Program-made: the position numbers and the translations under genes | Part shown: positions 19,125 through 28,000 of the stretch, piece by piece | Numbering within the stretch: the first letter of the stretch is position 1 | Layout of the letters: every line of letters begins with the position of its first letter | Assembly (NCBI GenBank): GCA_030141605.1 | Contig: JAQGDQ010001674.1 | Location: 1 to 30,146 of the forward strand | Direction: 5' to 3' | Length of the DNA: 30,146 bases | Origin: Tubiluchus corallicola | Taxonomy: Eukaryota > Priapulida > Priapulimorpha > Priapulimorphida > Tubiluchidae | The notes under the pieces: model-generated | Seen by the model: only the letters and a program-made list of their open reading frames with translations | The model's database searches: none | What the model was told of the DNA's origin: nothing

Positions 19125-20090
19125 CAAAATCGAAATTTTCTCTGCAAAGCTCACTTAAATAACATATGCTGATGAATAAACAACACACTCTAACGTGCAA
19201 GTATTACGCAATCATAAAACATCACTTACACCACATTTCACTTCAAGTTTGCATTACAGCAACCGTGCATGCACAAACGTACACCTCATTTCACACACTT
19301 TCAGTAAATCAAAATTTTCACTGCAAGGGCCAATTAAATAGCACATGCTGATTGATTGAATGGGGCAGAGTTGAAAAGAGTAAAGACCTTTAAGTATCTG
19401 GGTTCAATGACAGACGAGACTGAAGGAATGGAAAAGGAGGTGAATTTCAGGATTCAGTGTGGTTGGAATAACTGGCAAAATGTTTCTGGTGTGATATGCG
19501 ATAAGAGGATTCCAGTGAGACTTAAAGGTAAAGCACACAAAGCAGTGGTCAGACCCGCCCTAATCTATGGGCTGGAAGCAGCATCTCTAAAGAAGACCGA
19601 AGAGAAGAAAATGGATATGGCGGAGATGAGGATGTTGAGATGGATGGTGGGAGTAACAAGAAGGGATAAAATCAGGAATAGTAATATTAGAGGAACAGTG
19701 AAAGTAGTGGAAGAAGATAGAAGAAGAGGACGACCCAAGCTGAGATGGTTTGAATGTATTAACGGAGACCTTAGAGAGAAGAACATAAATGAAGAGATGA
19801 TCAACAACAGGAATGCATGGAGAAGACTCATTCACAACGGCGACCCCGCATAGGGAAAAGCTGGGAAAAAGAAGTTGATGATAAATCGACGTGTTCTAAC
19901 GTGTATGTCTTCGTGTATTAAGCAATCATAAAAACAATTGCGTAAGATAATTATATATTCTTAGAGCAACCACGCATGCGCAAACCACCATCTCATTTCG
20001 CAACAAGTTAGACCAACCGCACATGCACAAACCTAAAAAAAGTTAGTCCAACCGCGCATGTGCAAACCTACATCACTTATACCACATTTA
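19125..20090 (+). repeat. Tandem repeat (about 183-bp period) interrupted by a LINE fragment
   Basis: A stretch reading CGAAATTTTCTCTGCAAAGC...GCTGATGAATA at 19131 recurs as CAAAATTTTCACTGCAAGGG...GCTGATTGATT at 19311. The next part of the unit (TCTAACGTG, then GCAATCATAAAA) lies at 19189-19220 in copy 1 but resumes only at about 19895-19930 in copy 2, after the LINE fragment. Further on, GCATGCACAAAC-type motifs repeat at 19268, 19974, 20013 and 20056. Confidence 0.7.
19356..19853 (+). mobile_element. RTE-like non-LTR retrotransposon, 3' fragment of reverse transcriptase ORF
   Basis: The 165-residue frame contains VKTFKYLGSMTDETEGMEKE, then KAHKAVVRPALIYGLEA, EMRMLRWMVGVTRRDKIRNS, RRRGRPKLRWFE and a final NAWRRLIHNGDPA before the stop. 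This is the C-terminal region of the endonuclease/reverse transcriptase of LINEs of the RTE or a related clade. The catalytic core is absent, as expected for a 5'-truncated insertion. A segment normally lying between the RNSNIRG part and the RGRPK motif seems shortened. The 3' end has GTTGATGATAA, consistent with the short TGA-rich tails of RTE elements. It lies inside the 19125-20090 repeat. Confidence 0.85.
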
Positions 20091-20099
20091 ACACATGGA

Positions 20100-20185
20100 A
20101 AGTAATACCTGACGGTGAGGCCTAGGGGGTTAGGAGGAGGACTCACATGCAATCATACCTTGGTTCAAATCCCACTTAAGGAAAA
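20100..20185 (+). mobile_element. tRNA-like SINE head
   Basis: GGTTCAAATCC at 20162-20172 matches a pol III B box. GGTGAGGCCTAGGGGGTTAGG upstream is a plausible, weak A box about 50 bases away. No clean cloverleaf was found. The following TTTATTTAGGGTTAG may be the tail. Confidence 0.4.
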
Positions 20186-20301
20186 CTTTCATTTATTTAG
20201 GGTTAGCAACTAGGGTAGAATTATCATTATTTGAATGATGTTAGGGCAGTTCCATTATATGAAGGGTCCTCCCCCATCCCTCTCCTTCACCCCCCTCCCA
20301 G

Positions 20302-20322
20302 CCGACTGACCTGCATAGTCGG
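20302..20322. promoter_or_regulatory. Perfect 6-bp hairpin in GC-rich patch
   Basis: CCGACT (20302-20307) and AGTCGG (20317-20322) flank a 9-base loop. The surrounding 20260-20390 is the most GC-rich non-repeat DNA in the window. The role is unknown. Confidence 0.4.
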
Positions 20323-20337
20323 CGCATGTGCCGGCCA

Positions 20338-20345
20338 TGACGTCA
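20338..20345. promoter_or_regulatory. CRE palindrome TGACGTCA
   Basis: A perfect 8-bp CREB/ATF consensus site lies about 760 bp upstream of the copy B ATG and 30 bp from a DR1 site. It could be chance, but clustering makes a promoter or enhancer plausible. Confidence 0.35.
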
Positions 20346-20374
20346 CAAAAAAGATGGGGGTAGGGCACCCCCAA

Positions 20375-20387
20375 AGGTCAAAGGTCA
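20375..20387 (+). promoter_or_regulatory. DR1 nuclear-receptor-type site
   Basis: Two perfect AGGTCA half-sites are separated by one A. This is the consensus for RXR/HNF4-type receptors in animals. It lies upstream of copy B. Confidence 0.4.
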
Positions 20388-20399
20388 AGGCCACACAGA

Positions 20400-20990
20400 G
20401 ATGATACATTGTCGCTACTTAGGTTAAATAGTTCTACTTCTTCAGTGTTACATGTGTTTCGCCATTCGCTAGTTAGACGGGAACTAGCATGCTGCATTTC
20501 GGAAGCGCATTGCATGAGAAACAGGTGCTGTACCTCTCCGTTCAGATGTGTTAGTTTCTGACGAACTACACACATTCATGCGTGAGCATCGCGGTGAATT
20601 CGAAATTTGAATTTTTAACTTAAAACTTGCCTAGTTTTAGTACTACACACTAAATATATCTTGCAGCAGAACGCTTTTCACACATACGTGCAACACGCTC
20701 GTGGAATATTTTTACGGTTCAAAATTATGTTAGAGTATGCTGTTGGGCTCGCCCACCGTTAATTAAGTTTTTAATCTATTATATAATTATCAGAAACGCG
20801 TTTGCAGTATTAATTGTGATTTTAAAATGGGGTAGTATATGAAAAATCATCCTGTCTTCCTCTTTAAATCTGTTGTAATGTTTTATAATTTTCATTTACT
20901 TGATAAGAGCTTGTTTACATTATATTGTTTACTATTAACCTAAGTGCTTTATAAACTGATAGTTGAGTGTGACTGGTTTTTGTCTTTATT
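20400..20990. other. AT-rich DNA between the CRE/DR1 patch and copy B
   Basis: No coding domain is seen. It could hold a 5' untranslated exon and intron for copy B, because it ends in a good acceptor, but no donor stands out. The minus-strand frame 20378-20575 has no recognised similarity. Confidence 0.3.
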
Positions 20991-20991
20991 A

Positions 20992-21008
20992 TTATTTCTT
21001 TTTTGTAG
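20992..21008 (+). promoter_or_regulatory. Putative splice acceptor before copy B
   Basis: A pyrimidine run (TTATTTCTTTTTTGTAG) ends at AG 21007-21008, giving an exon starting at 21009 and 95 bases ahead of the ATG. In the frame of that ATG a TAG lies at 21038-21040, so in copy B this part would be 5' untranslated. Confidence 0.5.
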
Positions 21009-21103
21009 TTCTCCAATCTGCGCCACTTCGTAAGGAATAGCACAAAATTCATAGTTACACCCTCGACCCGAAAGCCAAGTCCAAAGAGTCCCCATCTCTG
21101 ACA

Positions 21104-24100
21104 ATGGGGCGTCACCCAGTAGAACTGAAGACCTTTTCGGAAACGCCGGATTCCACTGCATTGCCTGGCAGACGTGGGTACACATTAGAACAGAAGAAAT
21201 ACACGACTAAACGTCGGCTAAAGACTTGGTTGACCAAACGTCGATTGAAAGCACAGCAACTACGAAGCAAAATGAAGAGAAATTCAGTAATTACCAACAC
21301 AATCACAAGACTTAAACGTCGAACAATTGAAGATGTCGATAACAATGGTGTTAATACTAACAATGCTGGCAGCTGTAACAATGATTCTGACAATACCGAA
21401 CACGGTGGTAGCTCTATTTCAAGTAAAGATTCTAGTGACACTGATACTGTTGCTGATGATGACAGTGGCGACGACGATGACGAATACTGTGACAATGGTG
21501 ATGGCGATGATGATGATGACGATGATAGTGGTGGTAGTGGTGGCAATGATAATGATGATTACGATGATGATGGTGATGATGATGATGACAGCAACCACAG
21601 CAACGACAACAAAGATGATGGTGATGATGATGATGATGATGATTACAATGATGGTGGTGGTAGTGGTGGCAATGATAATGACGACGACCATGATGATGAT
21701 GACGGCAACGATGACGACGACGGCGATGATGATGATGGCAGCAGCAGCAATGACGACGACAATAGTGATAATGGTGATGATGATTACGATGATGGTGGTG
21801 GTAGTGGTGGCAATGATAATGACGACGACCATGATGACGATGACGATGATGACGGCAACGATGACGACGACGGCGATGATGACGACGGCAGCAGCAACGA
21901 TGACGACAATGGTGATGATGGTGATGATGATTACGATGATGGTGGTGGTAGTAGTGGCAATGATAATGATGATTACGACGATGATGATGACGGCTACGAC
22001 GACGACGACGGCGATGATGATGATGGCAGCAGCAGCAATGACGACGACAATAGTGATGATGGTGATGATGATTACGATGATGGTGGTGGTAGTGGTGGCA
22101 ATGATATTGACGACGACCATGATGATGATGACGATGACGACGGCAACGATGACGACGACGGCGATGATGACGACGGCAGCAGCAACGATGACGACAATGG
22201 TGATGATGGTGACGATGATTACGATGATGGTGGTGGTAGTAGTGGCAATGATAATGATGATTACGACGATGATGATGATGATGACGGCAACGACGACGAC
22301 GACGATGGCGATGATGGTGATGGTGATGATGATGACGATGATGGTGGTAGTAGTGTTAGCAATGATAATGATGACGATGATGAAGATGATGATGATGGTG
22401 ATGGCAACGACGACAATGACAGCAATGATAATGACGGCGACGACGACGATGGTGATGGTGACGATGATGATGATGACGATGACGGTGGTGGTAGAGGTGG
22501 CAATGATAATGATGACGACGATGATGATGATGACGATGATGGTGGTGGTAGAGGTAGAGGTAGAGGTGGCAATGATAATGATGACGACGATGATGATGTT
22601 GATGGCAATGACGACAATGACGTCGGTGATGATGATGGCAGCGGCGGCGACGATGGTGATGGCAACGATGATGATGATAATGACGATGACGATGATTATG
22701 GATTAGCTACTGTAGAAGCTGCAGAAAAGAGAGCGAGAACCTCAAGACAGAAATCAACAACTTCAACTAGAAGTCAGCAAAGATCTACATCAGATCGACA
22801 AGGAGGGTTGCAAGGCAGTGAAGCAAACGAGGGAAAAATTGTGAGAGCCACTGCCAAAAAAGACCAAACTCTTGGAAACGTGCTGGGAGCTTTGGGTTTG
22901 AGTAGAAACAAAGCCACTACAGAGAAAGACCGAACTCCTAGAAAGGTGATGAAAGCAGGGTTTGAGAAAAAAAGCCACCACCGAGAGAAACCAAACTCCA
23001 AGAAACGTGCTGAGAGTGTTGGGTTTGAGAAAAAACAAAGCCACTGCCGAGAGAGACCAAACTCCAAGAAACGTGCTGAGAGTGTTGGGTTTGAGAAAAA
23101 ACAAAGCCACCGCCGAGAGAGACCAAACTCCAAGAAACGTGCTGACAACACTGGGTTTGAGAAAAAAAGCCACCGCCGAGAGAAACCAAACTCCAAGAAA
23201 CGTACTGAGTGCACCGGGTTTGAGAAAAAACGAAAACACCACCGAGGGAGACCAAACTCCAAGAAACGTGCAGAGAGCATTGGGTTTGAGGAAAAACAAA
23301 GCCACTGCCGAAAGAGACCAAACTCCAAGGAACGTGCTGAGAGCATTGGGTTTGAGGAAAGACAAAGCCACCGCCAAGGGAGACCAAACTCCAAGGAACG
23401 TGCTGAGAGCATTGGGTTTGAGGAAAAACAAAGCCACCGCCAAGAGAGACCAAACTCCAAGAAACGTGCTGAGAGTATTGGGTTTGAGAAAAAACAAAGC
23501 CATCGCCGAGAGAGATCAAACTCCAAGGAAGGTGCTGAAAGCACTGGGTTTGAGGGAAAACAAAATCGCCGACGAGAGAGACCAAACTCCAAGAATCGTG
23601 CTGAGAGCATTGGGTTTGAGGAAAAACAAAGCCACCGCCAAGAGAGACCAAACTCCAAGAAACGTACTGAGAGCACTGGGTTTGAGAAAAAACAAAGCCA
23701 CCGCCGAGAGAGACCAAACTCCAAGGAACGTGCTGATAGCATTGGGTTTGAGGAAAAACAAAGCCATCGCCGAGAGAGACCAAACTCCAAGAAACGTGCT
23801 GAGAGTATTGGGTTTGAAGAAAAACAAAGCCACTGTCGAGAGAGACCAAACTCCAAGAAACGTGCTGATAGCATTGGGTTTGAGGAAAAACAAAGCCATC
23901 GCCGAGAGAGACCAAACTCCAAGAATCGTGCTGAGAGCATTGGATTTGAGGAAAAACAAAGCCACTGTCGAGAGAGACCAAACTCCAAGAAACGTGCAGA
24001 GAGCATTGGGTTTGAGAAAAAACGAAAACACCACCGAGGGAGACCAAACTCCAAGAAACGTACTGAGAGCATTGGGTTTGAGGAAAAACAAGGCCACCAC

Positions 24101-25024
24101 CGAAAGAGACCAAACTCCAAGGAACGTGCTGATAGCATTGGGTTTGAGGAAAAACAAAGCCATCGCCGAGAGAGACCAAACTCCAAGAAACGTGCTGAGA
24201 GTATTGGGTTTGAGAAAAAACGAAAACACCACCGAGGGAGACCAAACTCCAAGAAACGTACTGAGAGCATTGGGTTTGAGGAAAAACAAGGCCACCACCG
24301 AAAGAGACCAAACTCCAAGGAATGTGCTGTGTTGGGTTTAGGAAAAACAAAGCCATCGCCGAGAGCCAAACTCCAAACGTGCAGTATTGGGTTTGAGGAA
24401 AAACAAAATCCCGAGAGAGACCAAACTCCAAGTCGTGCTGAGAGATTGGATTTGGGGAAAAACAAAGCCACTGTCGAGAGAGACCAAACTCCAAGAAACG
24501 TGCAGAGAGCATTGGGTTTGAGAAAAAACGAAAACACCACCGAGGGAGACCAAACTCCAAGAAACGTACTGAGAGCATTGGGTTTGAGGAAAAACAAGGC
24601 CACCACCGAAAGAGACCAAACTCCAAGGAATGTGCTGATAGCATTGGGTTTGAGGAAAAACAAAGCCATCGCCGAGAGAGACCAAACTCCAAGAAACGTG
24701 CTGAGAGTATTGGGTTTGAGGAAAAACAAAGCCATCGCCGAGAGAGACCAAACTCCAAGAATCGTGCTGAGAGCATTGGATTTGAGGAAAAACAAAGCCA
24801 CTGTCGAGAGAGACCAAACTCCAAGAAACGTGCAGAGAGCATTGGGTTTGAGAAAAAACGAAAACACCACCGAGGGAGACCAAACTCCAAGAAACGTACT
24901 GAGAGCATTGGGTTTGAGGAAAAACAAAGCCACCGCCAATCTGCATCACTTCGTAAGGAATACCGCAAAATTCAGAGTTACACCCTCGACCCGAAAGCCA
25001 AGTCCAAAGAGTCTCCATCTCTGA
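21104..25024 (+). CDS. Asp-rich plus 22-aa repeat ORF, copy B (most complete copy)
   Basis: 1306 codons. Residues 1-80 are basic and unique (MGRHPVELKTFSETPDS, then TTKRRLKTWLTKRRLKAQQ), with several KRR clusters that could act as nuclear-localisation signals. A Ser/Asn/Asp transition (about 81-118) leads to an acidic Asp/Gly/Asn block (about 119-530). A linker follows with EAAEKRARTSRQK and SQQRSTSDRQGG. Then come about 32 basic 22-residue repeats. No signal peptide, membrane helix or known domain is visible. Frame disruption at 24320-24470 moves the tail into the alternative repeat frame, and it stops 3 bases before the copy C ATG. It may be a real polyampholyte nuclear protein, or open satellite DNA. 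I do not recognise the family. Confidence 0.5.
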   Translation: MGRHPVELKTFSETPDSTALPGRRGYTLEQKKYTTKRRLKTWLTKRRLKAQQLRSKMKRNSVITNTITRLKRRTIEDVDNNGVNTNNAGSCNNDSDNTEHGGSSISSKDSSDTDTVADDDSGDDDDEYCDNGDGDDDDDDDSGGSGGNDNDDYDDDGDDDDDSNHSNDNKDDGDDDDDDDYNDGGGSGGNDNDDDHDDDDGNDDDDGDDDDGSSSNDDDNSDNGDDDYDDGGGSGGNDNDDDHDDDDDDDGNDDDDGDDDDGSSNDDDNGDDGDDDYDDGGGSSGNDNDDYDDDDDGYDDDDGDDDDGSSSNDDDNSDDGDDDYDDGGGSGGNDIDDDHDDDDDDDGNDDDDGDDDDGSSNDDDNGDDGDDDYDDGGGSSGNDNDDYDDDDDDDGNDDDDDGDDGDGDDDDDDGGSSVSNDNDDDDEDDDDGDGNDDNDSNDNDGDDDDGDGDDDDDDDDGGGRGGNDNDDDDDDDDDDGGGRGRGRGGNDNDDDDDDVDGNDDNDVGDDDGSGGDDGDGNDDDDNDDDDDYGLATVEAAEKRARTSRQKSTTSTRSQQRSTSDRQGGLQGSEANEGKIVRATAKKDQTLGNVLGALGLSRNKATTEKDRTPRKVMKAGFEKKSHHREKPNSKKRAESVGFEKKQSHCRERPNSKKRAESVGFEKKQSHRRERPNSKKRADNTGFEKKSHRREKPNSKKRTECTGFEKKRKHHRGRPNSKKRAESIGFEEKQSHCRKRPNSKERAESIGFEERQSHRQGRPNSKERAESIGFEEKQSHRQERPNSKKRAESIGFEKKQSHRRERSNSKEGAESTGFEGKQNRRRERPNSKNRAESIGFEEKQSHRQERPNSKKRTESTGFEKKQSHRRERPNSKERADSIGFEEKQSHRRERPNSKKRAESIGFEEKQSHCRERPNSKKRADSIGFEEKQSHRRERPNSKNRAESIGFEEKQSHCRERPNSKKRAESIGFEKKRKHHRGRPNSKKRTESIGFEEKQGHHRKRPNSKERADSIGFEEKQSHRRERPNSKKRAESIGFEKKRKHHRGRPNSKKRTESIGFEEKQGHHRKRPNSKECAVLGLGKTKPSPRAKLQTCSIGFEEKQNPERDQTPSRAERLDLGKNKATVERDQTPRNVQRALGLRKNENTTEGDQTPRNVLRALGLRKNKATTERDQTPRNVLIALGLRKNKAIAERDQTPRNVLRVLGLRKNKAIAERDQTPRIVLRALDLRKNKATVERDQTPRNVQRALGLRKNENTTEGDQTPRNVLRALGLRKNKATANLHHFVRNTAKFRVTPSTRKPSPKSLHL
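21440..22700 (+). repeat. GAY/GGY-rich acidic-codon repeat with about 145-bp higher-order period
   Basis: Trinucleotide-scale GAT/GAC/GGT repeats are organised into about five larger units. Each starts near a motif reading DYDDGGGSGGNDND and runs to a motif such as GSSNDDDNGDDGDD, 47-49 codons apart. Equivalent blocks are at 3262-3620 (copy A, shortened) and 25240-26200 (copy C). Confidence 0.85.
22847..24936 (+). repeat. 66-bp minisatellite array B (about 32 units)
   Basis: Same unit and same variant classes as array A, but far shorter. Several units near the start lack three bases (GAGAAAAAAAGCCACC), which keeps frame. Units at 24320-24470 carry many small deletions. The array ends at the junction with copy C. 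Confidence 0.95.
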
Positions 25025-25026
25025 CA

Positions 25027-28000
25027 ATGGGGCGTCACCCAGTAGAACTGAAGACCTTTTCGGAAACGCCGGATTCCACTGCATTGCCTGGCAGACGTGG
25101 GTACACATTAGAACAGAAGAAATACACGACTAAACGTCGGCTAAAGACTTGGTTGACCAAACGTCGATTGAAAGCACTGCAACTACGAAGCAAAATGAAG
25201 AGAAATTCAGTAATTACCAACACAATCACAAGACTTAAAGATGATGGTGATGATGATGATGATGATGATTACGATGATGGTGGTGGTAGTGGTGGCAATG
25301 ATAATGACGACGACCATGATGATGATGACGATGATGACGGCAACGATGACGACGACGGCGATGATGACGACGGCAGCAGCAACGATGACGACAATGGTGA
25401 TGATGGTGATGATGATTACGATGATGGTGGTGGTAGTAGTGGCAATGATAATGATGATTACGACGATGATGATGACGGCTACGACGACGACGACGGCGAT
25501 GATGATGATGGCAGCAGCAGCAATGACGACGACAATAGTGATGATGCTGATGATGATTACGATGATGGTGGTGGTAGTGGTGGCAATGATATTAACGACG
25601 ACCATGATGATGATGACGATGACGACGGCAACGATGACGACGACGGCGATGATGACGACGGCAGCAGCAACGATGACGACAATGGTGATGATGGTGACGA
25701 TGATTACGATGATGGTGGTGGTAGTAGTGGCAATGATAATGATGATTACGACGATGATGATGATGATGACGGCAACGACGACGACGACGATGGCGATGAT
25801 GGTGATGGTGATGATGATGACGATGATGGTGGTAGTAGTGTTAGCAATGATAATGATGACGATGATGAAGATGATGATGATGGTGATGGCAACGACAACA
25901 ACGACAGCAATGATAATGACGGCGACGACGACGATGGTGATGGTGACGATGATGATGGTGACGATGACGGTGGTGGTAGGGGTGGCAATGATAATGATGA
26001 CGACGATGATGATGATGACGATGATGGTGGTGGTAGAGGTAGAGGTAGAGGTGGCAATGATAATGATGACGACGATGATGATGTTGATGGCAATGACGAC
26101 AATGACGTCGGTGATGATGATGGCGGCGGCGGCGACGATGGTGATGGCAACGATGATGATGATGGCAACGATGATGATGATAATGACGATGACGATGATT
26201 ATGGATTAGCTACTGTAGAAGCTGCAGAAAAGAGAGCGAGAACCTCAAGACAGAAATCAACAACTTCTACTAGAAGTCAGCAAAGATCTACATCAGATCG
26301 ACAAGGAGGGTTGCAAGGCAGTGAAGCAAACGAGGGAAAAATTGTGAGAGCCCCTGCCAAAAAAGACCAAACTCTTGGAAACGTGCTGGGAGCTTTGGGT
26401 TTGAGGAAAAACAAAGCCACCGCTGAGAGAGACCAAACTTCTGGAAACGTGCTGGGAGCATCGGGTTTGAAGAAAAACAAAGCCACCACTGAGAGAGACC
26501 AAACTCCTGGAAACGTGCTGGGAGCATCGGGTTTGAAGAAAAACAAAGCCACCACTGAGAGAGACCAAACTCCTGGAAACGTGCTGGGAGCATTGGGTTT
26601 GAGGAAAAACAAAGCCACCACTGAGAGAGACCAAACTTCTGGAAACGTGCTGGGAGCTTTGGGTTTGAAGAAAAACAAAGCCACCACTGAGAGAGACCAA
26701 ACTCCTGGAAACGTGCTGGGAGCATTGGGTTTGAGGAAAAACAAAGCCACCACTGAGAGAGACCAAACTTCTGGAAACGTGCTGGGAGCTTTGGGTTTGA
26801 CGAAAAACAAAGCCACAGCTGAGACAGACCAAACTTCTGGAAACGTGCAGATAGTATTGGGTTTGAGTAGAAACAAAGCCACCGCTGAGAGAGACCAAAC
26901 TTCTGGAAACGTGCTGGGAGCATTGGGTTTGAAGAAAAACAAAGCCACCACTGAGAGAGACCAAACTCCTGGAAACGTGCTGGGAGCATTGGGTTTGAGG
27001 AAAAACAAAGCCACAGCCAAAAAAGACCAAACTCTTGGAAACGTGCTGGGAGCTTTGGGTTTGACGAAAAACAAAGCCACAGCTGAGACAGACCAAACTT
27101 CTGGAAACGTGCAGATAGTATTGGGTTTGAGTAGAAACAAAGCCACTACAGAGAAAGACCGAACTCCTAGAAAGGTGCTGAGAGCATTGGGTTTGAGGAA
27201 AAACACAGCCAGTGCCGAGAGAGACCAAACTCCAAGTAACGTGATGAAAGCAGGGTTTGAGAAAAAACAAAGCCACCGCCGAGAGAGACCAAACTCCAAG
27301 AAACGTGCTGAGAGTGTTGGGTTTGAGAAAAAACAAAGCCACCCCCGAGAGAGACCAAACTCCAAGAAACGTGCTGACAACACTGGGTTTGAGAAAAAAC
27401 GAAAACACCACCGAGGGAGACCAAACTCCAAGAAACGTGCAGAGAGCATTGGGTTTGAGGAAAAACAAAGCCACTGCCGAAAGAGACCAAACTCCAAGGA
27501 ACGTGCTGAGAGCATTGGGTTTGAGGAAAAACAAAGCCACCGCCAAGAGAGACCAAACTCCAAGAAACGTGCTGAGAGTATTGGGTTTGAGAAAAAACAA
27601 AGCCATCGCCGAGAGAGATCAAACTCCAAGGAAGGTGCTGAAAGCACTGGGTTTGAGGGAAAACAAAATCGCCGACGAGAGAGACCAAACTCCAAGAATC
27701 GTGCTGAGAGCATTGGATTTGAGGAAAAACAAAGCCACTGTCGAGAGAGACCAAACTCCAAGAAACGTGCAGAGAGCATTGGGTTTGAGAAAAAACGAAA
27801 ACACCACCGAGGGAGACCAAACTCCAAGAAACGTACTGAGAGCATTGGGTTTGAGGAAAAACAAAGCCACCGCCAAGAGAGACCAAACTCCAAGAAACGT
27901 GCTGAGAATATTGGGTTTGAGAAAAAACAAAGCCATCGCCGAGAGAGATCAAACTCCAAGGTAGGTGCTGAGAGTATTGGGTTTGAGAAAAAACAAAGCC

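Larger units (their letters stand above)
21014..24936 (+). repeat. Segmental tandem duplication unit (copy B), repeated from 24937
   Basis: CAATCTGCGCCACTTCGTAA at 21014 and CAATCTGCATCACTTCGTAA at 24937 begin copies that continue through the same basic N-terminal region, Asp-rich block, linker and 66-bp array. The junction is seamless: the last 66-bp unit of copy B ends at 24936 within CACCGC and runs straight into CAATCTGC. The intron-like sequence before 21009 is not carried into copy C, so the duplication breakpoint lies within the exon. Confidence 0.9.

Noticed and set aside
21327-22706. Met/Val/Thr-rich plus frame and Ile/Val- or Ser/Pro-rich minus frames over the Asp block
   Set aside because: These are other readings of GAY/GGY trinucleotide repeats with no independent support.
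21104-25024. Shell or skeletal-matrix protein because of the Asp-rich block
   Set aside because: Acidic secreted biomineral proteins have signal peptides. Here the N-terminus is basic with KRR clusters and no hydrophobic leader, and the second half is strongly basic.
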